A DNA stretch of 64,000 nucleotides from Marinomonas colpomeniae (GTDB taxonomy: Bacteria > Pseudomonadota > Gammaproteobacteria > Pseudomonadales > Marinomonadaceae): the NCBI RefSeq assembly GCF_014803385.1, contig NZ_JACYFC010000003.1:1-64000 (forward strand), read 5' to 3'. The stretch's first letter is position 1. Each line of letters opens with the position of its first letter. Of this stretch, positions 37,224 through 46,402 are shown piece by piece. Both the position numbers and the translations under genes were made by a program. The notes under the pieces are model-generated. The model searched no databases and was not told the origin of the DNA. It saw only the letters and a list, made by a program, of their open reading frames with translations.

Positions 37224-37562
37224 ATGAAAATGACGCCTTTACAACATGCAATTCTTGTTTTCGCTGTTGTTGGATTGACGGCGTGTAGTTCATTTAATAA
37301 CGACGGTTTAACTGAAAGCAATATACAAACAAATGCTGCTGTATATTCCTGTAATGGGAAACCTTTAAGTGTTTTGTTTCATGCTGAGCAGGCCCAAGTT
37401 ACTTGGGAGGGTAAAGAGTATTTACTTAATCATATCGTCAGTGCATCTGGTTCTTCTTACTTAGCAGATGACGCGTCTTTTTGGGTTCACCAAAAGGAAG
37501 CAAAATTAATTCTAGATGATATGGATGTGATCCAGTGTGACTTAGTGCGTATCGACGCTTAA
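37224..37562 (+). CDS. mliC: MliC-family lysozyme-inhibitor-like lipoprotein
   Basis: 112 aa lipoprotein; the signal peptide ends in the lipobox LTACS (Cys near residue 21). The mature domain fits the MliC/PliC pattern: an N-terminal YSCNG, a strand with AQVTWEGKEYLLN, then the signature SASGSSYLADDASFWVHQKEAKLIL, and a last cysteine in IQCDL that can form the family's disulfide. MliC proteins block C-type lysozyme in the periplasm. The inhibitory Ser of the SASG loop is present. The gene is monocistronic; 157 bases follow before cobJ. Confidence 0.8.
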   Translation: MKMTPLQHAILVFAVVGLTACSSFNNDGLTESNIQTNAAVYSCNGKPLSVLFHAEQAQVTWEGKEYLLNHIVSASGSSYLADDASFWVHQKEAKLILDDMDVIQCDLVRIDA

Positions 37563-37719
37563 AATACATATTAAACGTTTCTTATTTTGAATAGATTTAC
37601 CTGAAGAATGCTCATCTTTAAAATTGGCGTTTTCATCACGTCAAATACCCAAACCGTGTACAATACTGCCATTCGCGTCAAAGACGCTCGACTTTATACA
37701 GACAGAAAATAGAGACAGA

Positions 37720-38496
37720 ATGAGCAAGTTATTTGTAATGGGCATGGGTCCAGGTGATTTAGGTTTGGTTGCACCGAATGCAACACATGCGTTAGACGCT
37801 TGTACTGATTGGGTCGCCTACGGCTATTATTTAGATTTATTAGGTGAGTTGAGTGAAGGAAAAACTTTTCATGATTTACCGTTAGGAGAAGAGATAGGCC
37901 GCGCTCGTTTAGCGCTGTCTCTTGCTGCTGAAGGCAAAGCCACCGCGCTAATCTCCAGTGGAGACATCGGTATTTACGCCATGGCAACCTTAGTTTTCGA
38001 ACTTTTAGATTTGCAGCTGCAAGGTAAAGAAAACCACCCAGAATGGCTTGATGTAGAAATTGAAGTAATCCCAGGTATTTCTGCGATGCAAGCAGGAGCA
38101 AGCCGCGTTGGTGCTATGTTAGGCCACGACTTCTGCACTATTTCATTATCCGATTTATTAACGCCTTGGGAAACTATCGACAAACGTTTACACGCCTGTG
38201 GCGCAGGCGACTTTGTGGTGTCTTTCTACAACCCCGTATCCAAAAAGCGTGATTGGCAATTGAATCACGCTCGTGATGTTTTATTACAATATCGCCCTGC
38301 AACTACCCCCGTTATGATAGGTCGACAATTAACGCGACCAGAAGAAGACATAACCTTCACAACGCTTGGCGAATTAGACGCAAAAGACGTGGACATGTTT
38401 ACTATGGTAAGTGTGGGTAATTCCGATACCAAGCACATAGTAAATGGTGATAAACATTGGATTTATACGCCACGCGGTTATTCAAAGAAACTTTAA
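37720..38496 (+). CDS. cobJ: Precorrin-3B C17-methyltransferase CobJ
   Basis: 258 aa SAM-dependent methyltransferase of corrin ring synthesis, catalysing ring contraction and C17 methylation. Family motifs are GMGPGDLGLVAPNA at the N-terminus, SSGDIGIYAMATL, EVIPGISAMQAGASRVGAMLGHDFCTISLSDLLTPW, and VSFYNPVSKKR. The frame is open from 37624, but the conserved N-terminus begins at the ATG at 37720 (MSKLFVMGMGPG). It is the first gene of the cob cluster. I see no cobalamin riboswitch (no B12 box) in the 157 bases upstream. Confidence 0.93.
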   Translation: MSKLFVMGMGPGDLGLVAPNATHALDACTDWVAYGYYLDLLGELSEGKTFHDLPLGEEIGRARLALSLAAEGKATALISSGDIGIYAMATLVFELLDLQLQGKENHPEWLDVEIEVIPGISAMQAGASRVGAMLGHDFCTISLSDLLTPWETIDKRLHACGAGDFVVSFYNPVSKKRDWQLNHARDVLLQYRPATTPVMIGRQLTRPEEDITFTTLGELDAKDVDMFTMVSVGNSDTKHIVNGDKHWIYTPRGYSKKL

Positions 38497-38515
38497 TCAT
38501 TAAGGGTGTGATCAC

Positions 38516-39325
38516 ATGACAGTTTATTTTATTGGTGCAGGCCCCGGCGATCCAGATTTGATGACCGTAAAAGCGGTCAAAATCATGGCGCGTTGTCCTG
38601 TTATTTTGTATGCAGGTTCTTTGATTCCAACACAAGTGATCGACAGCGTGCGTGATACCGCAGAAGCCATTTACGATACGGCCGAAATGAATCTAGACGA
38701 AACCACCGCCGTCATTGAAAAAGCCGCAAAAGAAGGCAAAGACGTGGCACGTTTGCAATGTGGTGACCCTGCATTGTACGGCGCAATTGGCGAACAAATT
38801 CGTCGCTTAGAAGCATTCGATATTGATTATGAAGTGATTCCTGGCGTCAGTGCCGTTGCTGCATCCGCAGCCATGTTGAAGAAAGAACTTACGCTGTCTG
38901 GCGTGTCACAAACAGTCATCATGACGCGCTACGAAGGTAAAACACCTTTCCCAGAGCGTGAGCGTTTGCCTGCGTTGGCACAAAGTGGCGCGACCTTAGC
39001 CATTCATCTTGGTATCACACGTATTCATAAGATAGTAGAAGAGCTATTGCCACATTATGGTGAAGATTGCCCTATAGCGGTTTGTTATCGAACCAGCTGG
39101 CCAGATCAAGACTATGTGATCGGTACCTTATCGGATATAGTCGCAAAAGTTAGGGAAAAAAAATTCACTCGCACCTGTTTAATATTGGTCGGGAAAGTTC
39201 TGGATACAGAAGATTTTGCGGATTCTTATTTATACGACAAAAGCCAAGCGCATATCTTTCGTCCAATACATAAACTGAAACAAGAGCATAAATCTAAAAA
39301 CAAAAAGCCTACAGAGCAGGATTAA
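38516..39325 (+). CDS. cobM: Precorrin-4 C11-methyltransferase CobM
   Basis: 269 aa. Typical motifs are VYFIGAGPGDPDLMTVKA, ILYAGSLIP, LQCGDPALYGAIGEQ, YEVIPGVSAVAASAA, and CPIAVCYRTSWPDQ. It methylates C11 of precorrin-4 in cobalamin synthesis. The C-terminus carries a Lys-rich tail (about 250-269). It lies 19 bases after cobJ and 2 bases before cobW. Confidence 0.95.
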   Translation: MTVYFIGAGPGDPDLMTVKAVKIMARCPVILYAGSLIPTQVIDSVRDTAEAIYDTAEMNLDETTAVIEKAAKEGKDVARLQCGDPALYGAIGEQIRRLEAFDIDYEVIPGVSAVAASAAMLKKELTLSGVSQTVIMTRYEGKTPFPERERLPALAQSGATLAIHLGITRIHKIVEELLPHYGEDCPIAVCYRTSWPDQDYVIGTLSDIVAKVREKKFTRTCLILVGKVLDTEDFADSYLYDKSQAHIFRPIHKLKQEHKSKNKKPTEQD

Positions 39326-39327
39326 TC

Positions 39328-40407
39328 ATGCAACTTAATAAGATACCAACAACAATAGTAACGGGATTCTTAGGTAGTGGTAAAACCACTTTATTGTCTA
39401 ATGTATTAAAACAAGCCGCAGGTAAACGCATTGCGGTTATTGTTAATGAATTTGGTGAGCTCGACATAGATTCTGATTTATTACGTTCTTGCCCATTGGA
39501 CTGTCCAGAAGGCGAAGAAAGTAGTCAACGTAGTGACGATGGTTTCTACGAGCTAGCGAATGGTTGTATTTGCTGCACAGTAGAAGAAGAGTTTTTGCCT
39601 GTAATGGAACAATTGGTTGCGCGTCGTGCTGACATTGATCATATCTTGATTGAAACCAGCGGATTAGCGTTACCAAAGCCTTTAGTTCAAGCCTTTAACT
39701 GGCCAGGAATCAAAGAGTATTGCACGGTTGATGCGGTAATTACGGTTGTCGACGGCGAAGCTGTTGCAGCAGGACGCTTTGCCCATGACGAAGACCAAGT
39801 ACAAGCACAACGCCAAGCAGATGAAAGTCTTGATCACGACCCAAGCTTACAAGAATTATTGGATGATCAATTAAGTGCGGCTGACTTAGTCGTCGTCAGC
39901 AAAAATGACTTATTAGATGAAGATGCTCGTGCTCGCGTTCAAAAAATCATTGCCCATGAAGTGCCAAATACAGTGAAAACCGTTTATATCGAGAATGGTG
40001 AGGCTGCATTAGATGTTTTATTAGGCATTGACGCTGCGACAGAAAGTCGTATTGATCATGTACATAATCATCACGATCATCACCACGCATACGGCGCACA
40101 TCATGATCATGCACACGATCACTTTGATTCTTTTGTAGTGACCTTAGGCGAAGTGCAATCAGACCTTCTTCAAGAAACGTTAACTCAATTAGTAGAAGAA
40201 CATAACATCTTCCGAGTAAAAGGTTTTGCTGCGGTTCATGGCAAACCAATGCGCCAAGTGTTTCAAGTGGTTGGAACGCGATTAGACCGTTACTTTGACC
40301 GTCTATGGGAAGCGGATGAAATTCGTCAAACTCAATTGGTCTTCATTGGTAAAGGCATCAAAAAAGAAGAAATTGAAAATATTTTGCATGATGCGTTAAG
40401 CGCCTAA
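39328..40407 (+). CDS. cobW: CobW-family metal GTPase
   Basis: 359 aa G3E GTPase. Walker A is GFLGSGKTTLL (about 14-24), and the metal-binding motif CICCTVEEEF is the family's CxCC. The guanine-binding SKNDLL lies near residue 191. A histidine-rich stretch (about 243-268, HNHHDHHHAYGAHHDHAHDH) separates the GTPase from the C-terminal domain. CobW is thought to load Co(II) for the cobaltochelatase. The location next to cobN supports that over the zinc-related COG0523 relatives. Confidence 0.94.
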   Translation: MQLNKIPTTIVTGFLGSGKTTLLSNVLKQAAGKRIAVIVNEFGELDIDSDLLRSCPLDCPEGEESSQRSDDGFYELANGCICCTVEEEFLPVMEQLVARRADIDHILIETSGLALPKPLVQAFNWPGIKEYCTVDAVITVVDGEAVAAGRFAHDEDQVQAQRQADESLDHDPSLQELLDDQLSAADLVVVSKNDLLDEDARARVQKIIAHEVPNTVKTVYIENGEAALDVLLGIDAATESRIDHVHNHHDHHHAYGAHHDHAHDHFDSFVVTLGEVQSDLLQETLTQLVEEHNIFRVKGFAAVHGKPMRQVFQVVGTRLDRYFDRLWEADEIRQTQLVFIGKGIKKEEIENILHDALSA

Positions 40408-40421
40408 GCGAGTAGAAAAAA

Positions 40422-43400
40422 GTGCATTTATTAGCGGCCAAACCGGGCGGATTCGTAGACGATGAAGGCATTGTCGATCTCGGACAATCACCAGCGGATT
40501 TGGTGATATTGGCCGCAGCGGATTCTGTATTGGGTGCACTCGGCAGTGCGCTTGATCAGGTCGGCTCTTTAAATAGTTCCTATGATGGATTGGAGGCATG
40601 CAGATTACCGAGTGTTCGTCTCGCCAATTGGATGCAGCTTGTTAAACCCGCTGCGTATGATTTGTATGAACACAAAGTTCTAGAACACGCAAAGGTCGTC
40701 GTGGTGTCCTTGTTGGGTGGCGAGCATTATTGGTCGTACGGTTTCCAACAGCTACAAATCTGGGCGAAAGCCAAACCAAACCGCACCTTGATTCTGGTGC
40801 CGGGTGACGACACGCCAGACCCTGCCTTGATGCAAGTGTCAACATGTTCAATGGAAGATGCTCATCGAGTGTGGCGTTATTTACGTGAAAGTGGGCAGAG
40901 CAACAGCGAGCAATTTTTCCATTTCCTAGCGGCACAGTATTTTGATGTTGTAACTCAATGGTTAGAGCCTGCGCCTTTACCCTCCGCCTTAATTTATCAT
41001 AACGGCAAAGCGTCCAGCTTGATTGAGTGGCAAAGCCATTACACAGCATCTTTAGCAAACAAACCCGTGGCGCTGGTGGTATTTTATCGCTCCCATCTGC
41101 AAAGCGGTAACACGTCAATGTTTGATGACTTGTTGGCAATTATTGAGCAAGAAGGCCTCGTGCCGTTGGCGATTGCCGTCAGTTCGTTAAAAGACCAAGT
41201 ATCGGTCGAACTGGTCGAAACTCTGGCAGAACAAACTCAAGCCAAAGTCATTTTGAACACCACAGGCTTTGCAGCGAACAGAGTCGGCAGTCCAGATTTG
41301 GCGTCTGAACCAACCGATTTTCAATCGGCGTTCACTTCTCCTATCCCTGTTTTACAACTTATTTTATCTGGTAGCACGCAAGAAGACTGGGAAGGTCAAA
41401 TTCAAGGTTTACGCAGTCGTGATGTTGCCATGCAAGTCGTGTTGCCTGAAATGGACGGGCGCATCATTACCCGAGCGATGAGCTTTAAAGCTTTGAGTCA
41501 TTACAACGACGCCGCACAAATAGACTTGATTCGTTACGAGCTTCATCCAGAGCGGGCGTGCTTTGTCGCTCAACTGGCAACGCGTTATGCGAATCTAGCC
41601 AACAAACCAAACGCCGAAAAACGCATTGCCTTTATATTGGCAAACTACCCAACCAAAGACGGGCGAATTGGCAACGGTGTGGGATTAGATACCCCCGCGT
41701 CGACCATTAATTTGCTGAATGCATTAGAAGACGCAGGTTATCCCATTGCGGATATTCCAGAACATGGCAACGCCTTGATAGAAGAATTGCTTGGCGCGGT
41801 AACAAACAACCCTAATACACTTCATGAACGTGGTTGCTGGCAGAGTTTGTCTTTAGAAGACTACTTAACTTACTTTTATCAGTTACCGTTAGAAAGCCAA
41901 AACGCAGTTTGGGATCGTTGGGGACCACCAGAAGAAGACCATAAATGCCGAGAACAAAACGGTGAACGACGACTCATGTTGGCGGGCATTCGGCTTGGTG
42001 AAACCTTTGTTGGCATTCAGCCAGCGCGAGGCTTTAATCTTGATTTATTAGCGAATTATCACGATCCAGACTTAATTCCACCTCACAGCTATTTGGCCTT
42101 TTATTTTTGGTTACGTCATGTGTATAAAGTGGACGCTTTTGTGCATGTCGGAAAACACGGCAACTTGGAATGGTTACCGGGAAAAGGTACTGCTTTGTCT
42201 GACATGTGCTGGCCAGATATTGCACTTGGGCCAATGCCAAATTTTTACCCTTTTATCGTGAATGATCCGGGCGAGGGCGCTCAAGCCAAACGTCGAACAC
42301 AAGCCACCATTATTGACCATCTCATGCCGCCGATGACGCGCGCCGAAACCTACGGTGAAATGGCAGAATTAGAAAATCTTGTGGACGAATATTACCAAGC
42401 CATGGGCATGGATATTCGCCGAGAAACTTGGTTACGCGAACAGATTCTTAAAAAAGTCCAAGAAACGCATTTATTGGAAGAGCTGGCCATTACTCAAAAT
42501 ACGAATGATGACATCAGTAATGACGATTCGGTTTTGGAAGGCTTAGACACCTATCTATGTGAGATAAAAGAAGCGCAAATTCGCCACGGTTTGCATCGTC
42601 TTGGTGAATTACCAGAAGACGATAAACTCGCTGATACGCTGGTGGCGTTATTGCGTTTGCCTCGCGGTAGTGACATCACCAGCCAAGGGTTTCTTCATGC
42701 GCTCGTAAAAGACTTTGGTTTTAACCAAGACGAATTTGACCCAATGCAAAGCCTAAGTACGCCTTGGCTTGGGAACAAACCAGATGATTTATTAAACATC
42801 AGTAATGATGTTTGGCGAACGCACGCAGACACCAAAGAACGACTTGAATTATTTGCTAAAAAATTGGCACTCACTTACTTGATTGAAAACAATTCTACTG
42901 TGGACTTAATGCGCTCTTATCCACAAACAGCGCAACTTTTATCACACAGTAAAAAAACCTTAATGCTCGCCTTAGAAAAGAGTGCACAAGACGAAATTGC
43001 CGCTTTGATCACAGGTTTGGCGGGTGGCTTTATTCCACCGGGCCCAAGTGGTGCGCCAACAAGAGGGCGACTAGACACTTTACCGACAGGGCGTAATTTT
43101 TTCTCTGTGGACAATCGCGCGATTCCATCGCCAGCCGCGTGGGCAATTGGTCAGCAATCCGCAGAAGCCTTGGTTCAACGACACTTACAAGAACATGGCG
43201 ATTACCCGAAAGACTTAGGCTTGTCCGTTTGGGGAACCGCAACCATGCGAACGGGCGGGGATGATATCGCACAGGCGTTTGCTCTGATGGGCGTTCGTCC
43301 TATTTGGGCGGCAGGGTCGAATCGTGTCACCGATTTTGAAATACTGTCTTGTATGCAATTAGGCCGTCCAAGAGTCGATGTCACCTTACGAGTATCAGGT

Positions 43401-44318
43401 TTTTTTCGCGATGCGTTTGCTAACGTGATGCGACTTTATGATGCGGCGGTACAAGCCATTGCAGACTATCCAGAACCGGGCACAGGCAATACGATTCGAG
43501 CCAATGTTCAAGCGCGAAAACAAACCCTACTTGACCAAGGAATGGACGAAGAACTGGCAAATCGCCAAGCGTCTTACCGAGTATTTGGCAGCAAACCGGG
43601 CGCGTATGGTGCAGGCTTACAGGGTTTAATAGACGAACGCTGTTGGGACACCAAAGCCGATTTAGCAGAAGCCTATGTAAACTGGGGCGGTTACGCTTAT
43701 GACGGAAATACCTGCAATGGCAAGCAAGATGGTGTTGAAGCCAAATCCGCCTTTGTGGAACGTTTGTCACAGCTAGACACCGTGGTGCAAAACCAAGATA
43801 ACCGCGAACACGATATTTTAGATTCAGACGATTACTATCAGTTCCAAGGTGGTATGACGAACGCGGTGACAGCGTTCGGCGGTCAAGCGCCAAGCGTGTA
43901 TCACAATGATCATTCTAATCCGAGCTCGCCTAAAATTAGAACCTTGCAAGAAGAGTTAAATCGAGTGGTTCGATCACGGGTCTTGAATCCGAAATGGATC
44001 GAAGCCATGCAAACCCATGGCTACAAAGGCGCGTTTGAAATGACCGCCACGGTAGACTATTTATTTGCCTATGACGCGACCACAGATTTGGTGTCAGATT
44101 ATCAATACGAAATGGTCACGGATCGTTTGTTACTCGACCCAGACAACCAAGCGTTTATGCGCGATAATAACCCGCATGCGTTAGAAGAAATGGGCGAACG
44201 CCTACTCGAAGCGATTCAGCGTGGCATGTGGCAAAATGCGGAACAACATCGCGAACAAATTCAATCTCTGTTGCTTGACCTAGATCAGCAACAGGAACAA
44301 GAAGATAAACGCCAGTAA
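40422..44318 (+). CDS. cobN: Cobaltochelatase large subunit CobN
   Basis: 1298 aa, GTG start with no strong ribosome binding site, 14 bases after cobW. It has the CobN/BchH-type magnesium-chelatase H fold: RIAFILANYPTKDGRIGNGVGLDTPAS, FVHVGKHGNLEWLPGKG, FIPPGPSGAPTRGRLDTLPTGRNFFSVD, and VRPIWAAGSNRVTDFE. It binds hydrogenobyrinate diamide and inserts cobalt with ATPase partners CobS and CobT or ChlI/ChlD-like proteins. Those subunits are not in this window. Its presence marks the late-insertion (aerobic-type) route. Confidence 0.96.
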   Translation: MHLLAAKPGGFVDDEGIVDLGQSPADLVILAAADSVLGALGSALDQVGSLNSSYDGLEACRLPSVRLANWMQLVKPAAYDLYEHKVLEHAKVVVVSLLGGEHYWSYGFQQLQIWAKAKPNRTLILVPGDDTPDPALMQVSTCSMEDAHRVWRYLRESGQSNSEQFFHFLAAQYFDVVTQWLEPAPLPSALIYHNGKASSLIEWQSHYTASLANKPVALVVFYRSHLQSGNTSMFDDLLAIIEQEGLVPLAIAVSSLKDQVSVELVETLAEQTQAKVILNTTGFAANRVGSPDLASEPTDFQSAFTSPIPVLQLILSGSTQEDWEGQIQGLRSRDVAMQVVLPEMDGRIITRAMSFKALSHYNDAAQIDLIRYELHPERACFVAQLATRYANLANKPNAEKRIAFILANYPTKDGRIGNGVGLDTPASTINLLNALEDAGYPIADIPEHGNALIEELLGAVTNNPNTLHERGCWQSLSLEDYLTYFYQLPLESQNAVWDRWGPPEEDHKCREQNGERRLMLAGIRLGETFVGIQPARGFNLDLLANYHDPDLIPPHSYLAFYFWLRHVYKVDAFVHVGKHGNLEWLPGKGTALSDMCWPDIALGPMPNFYPFIVNDPGEGAQAKRRTQATIIDHLMPPMTRAETYGEMAELENLVDEYYQAMGMDIRRETWLREQILKKVQETHLLEELAITQNTNDDISNDDSVLEGLDTYLCEIKEAQIRHGLHRLGELPEDDKLADTLVALLRLPRGSDITSQGFLHALVKDFGFNQDEFDPMQSLSTPWLGNKPDDLLNISNDVWRTHADTKERLELFAKKLALTYLIENNSTVDLMRSYPQTAQLLSHSKKTLMLALEKSAQDEIAALITGLAGGFIPPGPSGAPTRGRLDTLPTGRNFFSVDNRAIPSPAAWAIGQQSAEALVQRHLQEHGDYPKDLGLSVWGTATMRTGGDDIAQAFALMGVRPIWAAGSNRVTDFEILSCMQLGRPRVDVTLRVSGFFRDAFANVMRLYDAAVQAIADYPEPGTGNTIRANVQARKQTLLDQGMDEELANRQASYRVFGSKPGAYGAGLQGLIDERCWDTKADLAEAYVNWGGYAYDGNTCNGKQDGVEAKSAFVERLSQLDTVVQNQDNREHDILDSDDYYQFQGGMTNAVTAFGGQAPSVYHNDHSNPSSPKIRTLQEELNRVVRSRVLNPKWIEAMQTHGYKGAFEMTATVDYLFAYDATTDLVSDYQYEMVTDRLLLDPDNQAFMRDNNPHALEEMGERLLEAIQRGMWQNAEQHREQIQSLLLDLDQQQEQEDKRQ

Positions 44319-44395
44319 CCTTGGGCAGAGGCTTACTGGTAACCTTATGAGCATTCCATATTTGAACGCCATCAGAGTCGACAAAGAGAGAGGCA

Positions 44396-45643
44396 ATGAG
44401 CAAGATAATGAGCAAGACAGAATCAGTCAAAAAACAAGGCATTATGATTTGTGGTCACGGCAGCCGTGATAAAGACGCAGAACGTGAATTCGGTTTAGTC
44501 GCCAAAGGACTAAAAGAACGTTTTCCACATTTGCCTGTTGAATACGGTTTTTTAGAGTTTTCCGCACCAAACATTCACATGGGACTCGACAGCTTATTGT
44601 CTCAAGGCGTGGAAGAAATTTACGCAGTGCCGGGCATGTTATTTGCCGCCACCCATGCGAAAAACGACATTCCATCTGTATTGACCACGTATGAAGAAAA
44701 GAACTCAGGTTTACAAGTCACTTATGGTCGTGAACTTGGCTTACAAGACGACATGATTGAGGCCTTCCAAGCGCGTATTTATGAGTCGCTTGGGCTTGAT
44801 CCACAGAACCCACCAGAGAACCTATACGACACATTATTGGTCGTCGTCGGTCGTGGAACATCTGATACTTCCGCCAATGCGGAAGCCGCAAAACTGACTC
44901 GTATCGTTAATGAAAATATGGGCTTTGGTTGGTCAGACACGGTTTATTCTGGTGTGACTTATCCGTCTGTTGGTGTGGGTTTAGAAAACTTAATGAAGTT
45001 GGGTTATAAGCGTATCGTGGTCGCGCCTTACTTTTTATTCACAGGTCGATTGATCAAGCGTATTCAAGGTTATGTGGATAAAGTGGCACAAGCGAATCCA
45101 ACGATCGAGTTTATCCAAACGCCTTATCTGAGCGACCACCCACGTGTTATCGATGCGTTTCAACACCGCGTAGAAGAAATCATGCAAGACACATTGCCAG
45201 CAGGTGAAGAAACCTTGATGAATTCCTTCAAGCGTCGCTTAGCGGCTGGCGAAGTAGATGTTCACCATCATCATGCTGAATTTGTTGATCCTCAAGATGA
45301 CACGCAAGGCTTGTCTGATTTTGACGTGAAACACGCGCCTTTGTTGTCAGCGACTGAAGCGCATTCTTCAGTCTTAACAGCACACGCGCATTCACATGAT
45401 CATAGCCACAGCCACGATCATTCACATGGGCATTCACACGATCACAGTCATGGACACTCGCATGGTCACGGCCATTCCCATGGCGTGTACAAACACATTG
45501 GTCACCCAATGGGGCCAAGAACCATGATAGGCGAAGGGATTTGTTGTTGTTTCATGGGACAGTTTACGGATGAGATCTTGGAAGAAGAGAAACACAAGAT
45601 AGAAGGCGACTGTACTAAGACTGCGTTTGCTCATAAGAAGTAA
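44396..45643 (+). CDS. cbiX: CbiX-type chelatase with histidine-rich tail
   Basis: 415 aa. Two CbiX/SirB-like repeats (about 13-130 and 140-265) begin GIMICGHGSRDKDAEREF, with the catalytic histidine in CGHGSRD and a second in TYPSVGVGLENLMKLGYKRIVVAPYFLF. From about residue 320 there is a tail with more than 20 histidines alternating with Ser, Asp and Gly, and then about 50 residues containing GEGICCCFMGQF. The early cobaltochelatase CbiX belongs to the early-insertion pathway, so its pairing with CobN is notable. The tail probably stores or delivers cobalt. GAGAGG precedes the ATG at 44396; Met4 (44405) is an alternative start. Confidence 0.88.
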   Translation: MSKIMSKTESVKKQGIMICGHGSRDKDAEREFGLVAKGLKERFPHLPVEYGFLEFSAPNIHMGLDSLLSQGVEEIYAVPGMLFAATHAKNDIPSVLTTYEEKNSGLQVTYGRELGLQDDMIEAFQARIYESLGLDPQNPPENLYDTLLVVVGRGTSDTSANAEAAKLTRIVNENMGFGWSDTVYSGVTYPSVGVGLENLMKLGYKRIVVAPYFLFTGRLIKRIQGYVDKVAQANPTIEFIQTPYLSDHPRVIDAFQHRVEEIMQDTLPAGEETLMNSFKRRLAAGEVDVHHHHAEFVDPQDDTQGLSDFDVKHAPLLSATEAHSSVLTAHAHSHDHSHSHDHSHGHSHDHSHGHSHGHGHSHGVYKHIGHPMGPRTMIGEGICCCFMGQFTDEILEEEKHKIEGDCTKTAFAHKK

Positions 45644-45661
45644 TTGGTTTGTTTTTAATTG

Positions 45662-45688
45662 AAATGCCCAGCAGATGTTGGGCATTTT
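45662..45688 (+). terminator. Terminator of the cob cluster
   Basis: AAATGCCCA (45662-45670) pairs with TGGGCATTT (45679-45687), followed by a short T run. Confidence 0.75.
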
Positions 45689-45700
45689 GGTTTGTTCTTG

Positions 45701-45738
45701 TTCCTTCCCCTTTCTTCAAGGGGAAGGCTAGGATGGGG
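45701..45738. repeat. REP-like palindromic element
   Basis: CCTTCCCCTT (45703-45712) pairs perfectly with AAGGGGAAGG (45718-45727) and is followed by CTAGGATGGGG. Stem plus CTAGG(G/A)TG(G/A)GG tail is the layout of a dispersed palindrome common in proteobacterial intergenic regions. No other copy is in this window. Confidence 0.55.
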
Positions 45739-45798
45739 TTGTTTCTGTTTTGTTAGTTTCCATTCAAATGCTTTGTAGTTGGGTGCATTTTTCCGCCC

Positions 45799-45833
45799 TG
45801 CTGGGCGGGTAACTTTTTGCTAGCGCCCAAAAA
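45799..45833. repeat. Second dispersed palindromic element
   Basis: CCCTGCTGGGCGGG is followed by GGTAACTTTTTG and, 8 bases on, CAAAAAGTAACC, an inverted repeat with one mismatch. The AACTTTTTG...CAAAAAGTAACC core recurs in many gammaproteobacterial genomes (recalled, not searched). Confidence 0.5.
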
Positions 45834-46268
45834 GTAACCAAAAATTCGCTTGGTCAGAATCTTAACGCCTCGTTTTCTATTGTTATTTGTGTATCTCCTA
45901 CGTGGTCTTTTACGTAAGGTATGTAGAACTTATGTGGATAGGTTAGGGTATATCGAACACGGTCACCCGACCATCGAGCTGTCGTGCAATGGCTTGCATC
46001 GAATCATTTTTTCAGTGACCTAAATTCAGATAATAAGTGTCATAAGTCCTTGTAAGAAGGGTTGTGAATAAGTCTTATCTTTTATGGTGATATATACAGT
46101 TTATTTTTTAAGTAGCCAAATTTTTGCGCGTTTTGTCTAAGAAATAATCATTGTTTTGCGCGTTTGTACTGGTAGATGAATAAAAAGTCTTTTAGTATCA
46201 ATGGATAAGTATCTTCAGCGTAAGTATTTTTAGGAACGAACGCGCTGGGCTTTCCTAATAAAGAGATG

Positions 46269-46397
46269 TAATAACGCGCATGCGCGTTTATCTATTTTCT
46301 AATTTTTTGAATAGCTTTATAAAATACTGAAAATTCAGTTAGTTATAGGGATATTTAGACAGTTTTTAAAATATGTAAACGCGCATGCGTACTATTA
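46269..46397. repeat. Long imperfect inverted repeat, possible degenerate attC
   Basis: CGCATGCGCGTTTA (46277-46290) is perfectly complementary to 46376-46389. The stem continues inward with TATTTT/AAAATA (46293-46298 with 46368-46373) and outward with TAATA/TATTA (46269-46273 with 46393-46397). The interior contains a small hairpin ACTGAA-AA-TTCAGT (46326-46339). It ends five bases before GTTAGTT, the left edge of the probable cassette. Confidence 0.5.
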
Positions 46398-46402
46398 AGC
46401 TG

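Noticed and set aside
37563..37719. Cobalamin riboswitch before the cob cluster
   Set aside because: I looked for the B12 box and the aptamer core and found neither in this space, on either strand.
40642..41139. 165-codon open frame on the minus strand inside cobN
   Set aside because: It is fully inside a clear cobN frame, has no ribosome binding site and the protein has no domain character; it is a shadow frame.
43420..43893. 157-codon open frame on the minus strand inside cobN
   Set aside because: Same reasons: antisense shadow of a conserved part of cobN, rich in His, Arg and Cys in a way typical of antisense frames.
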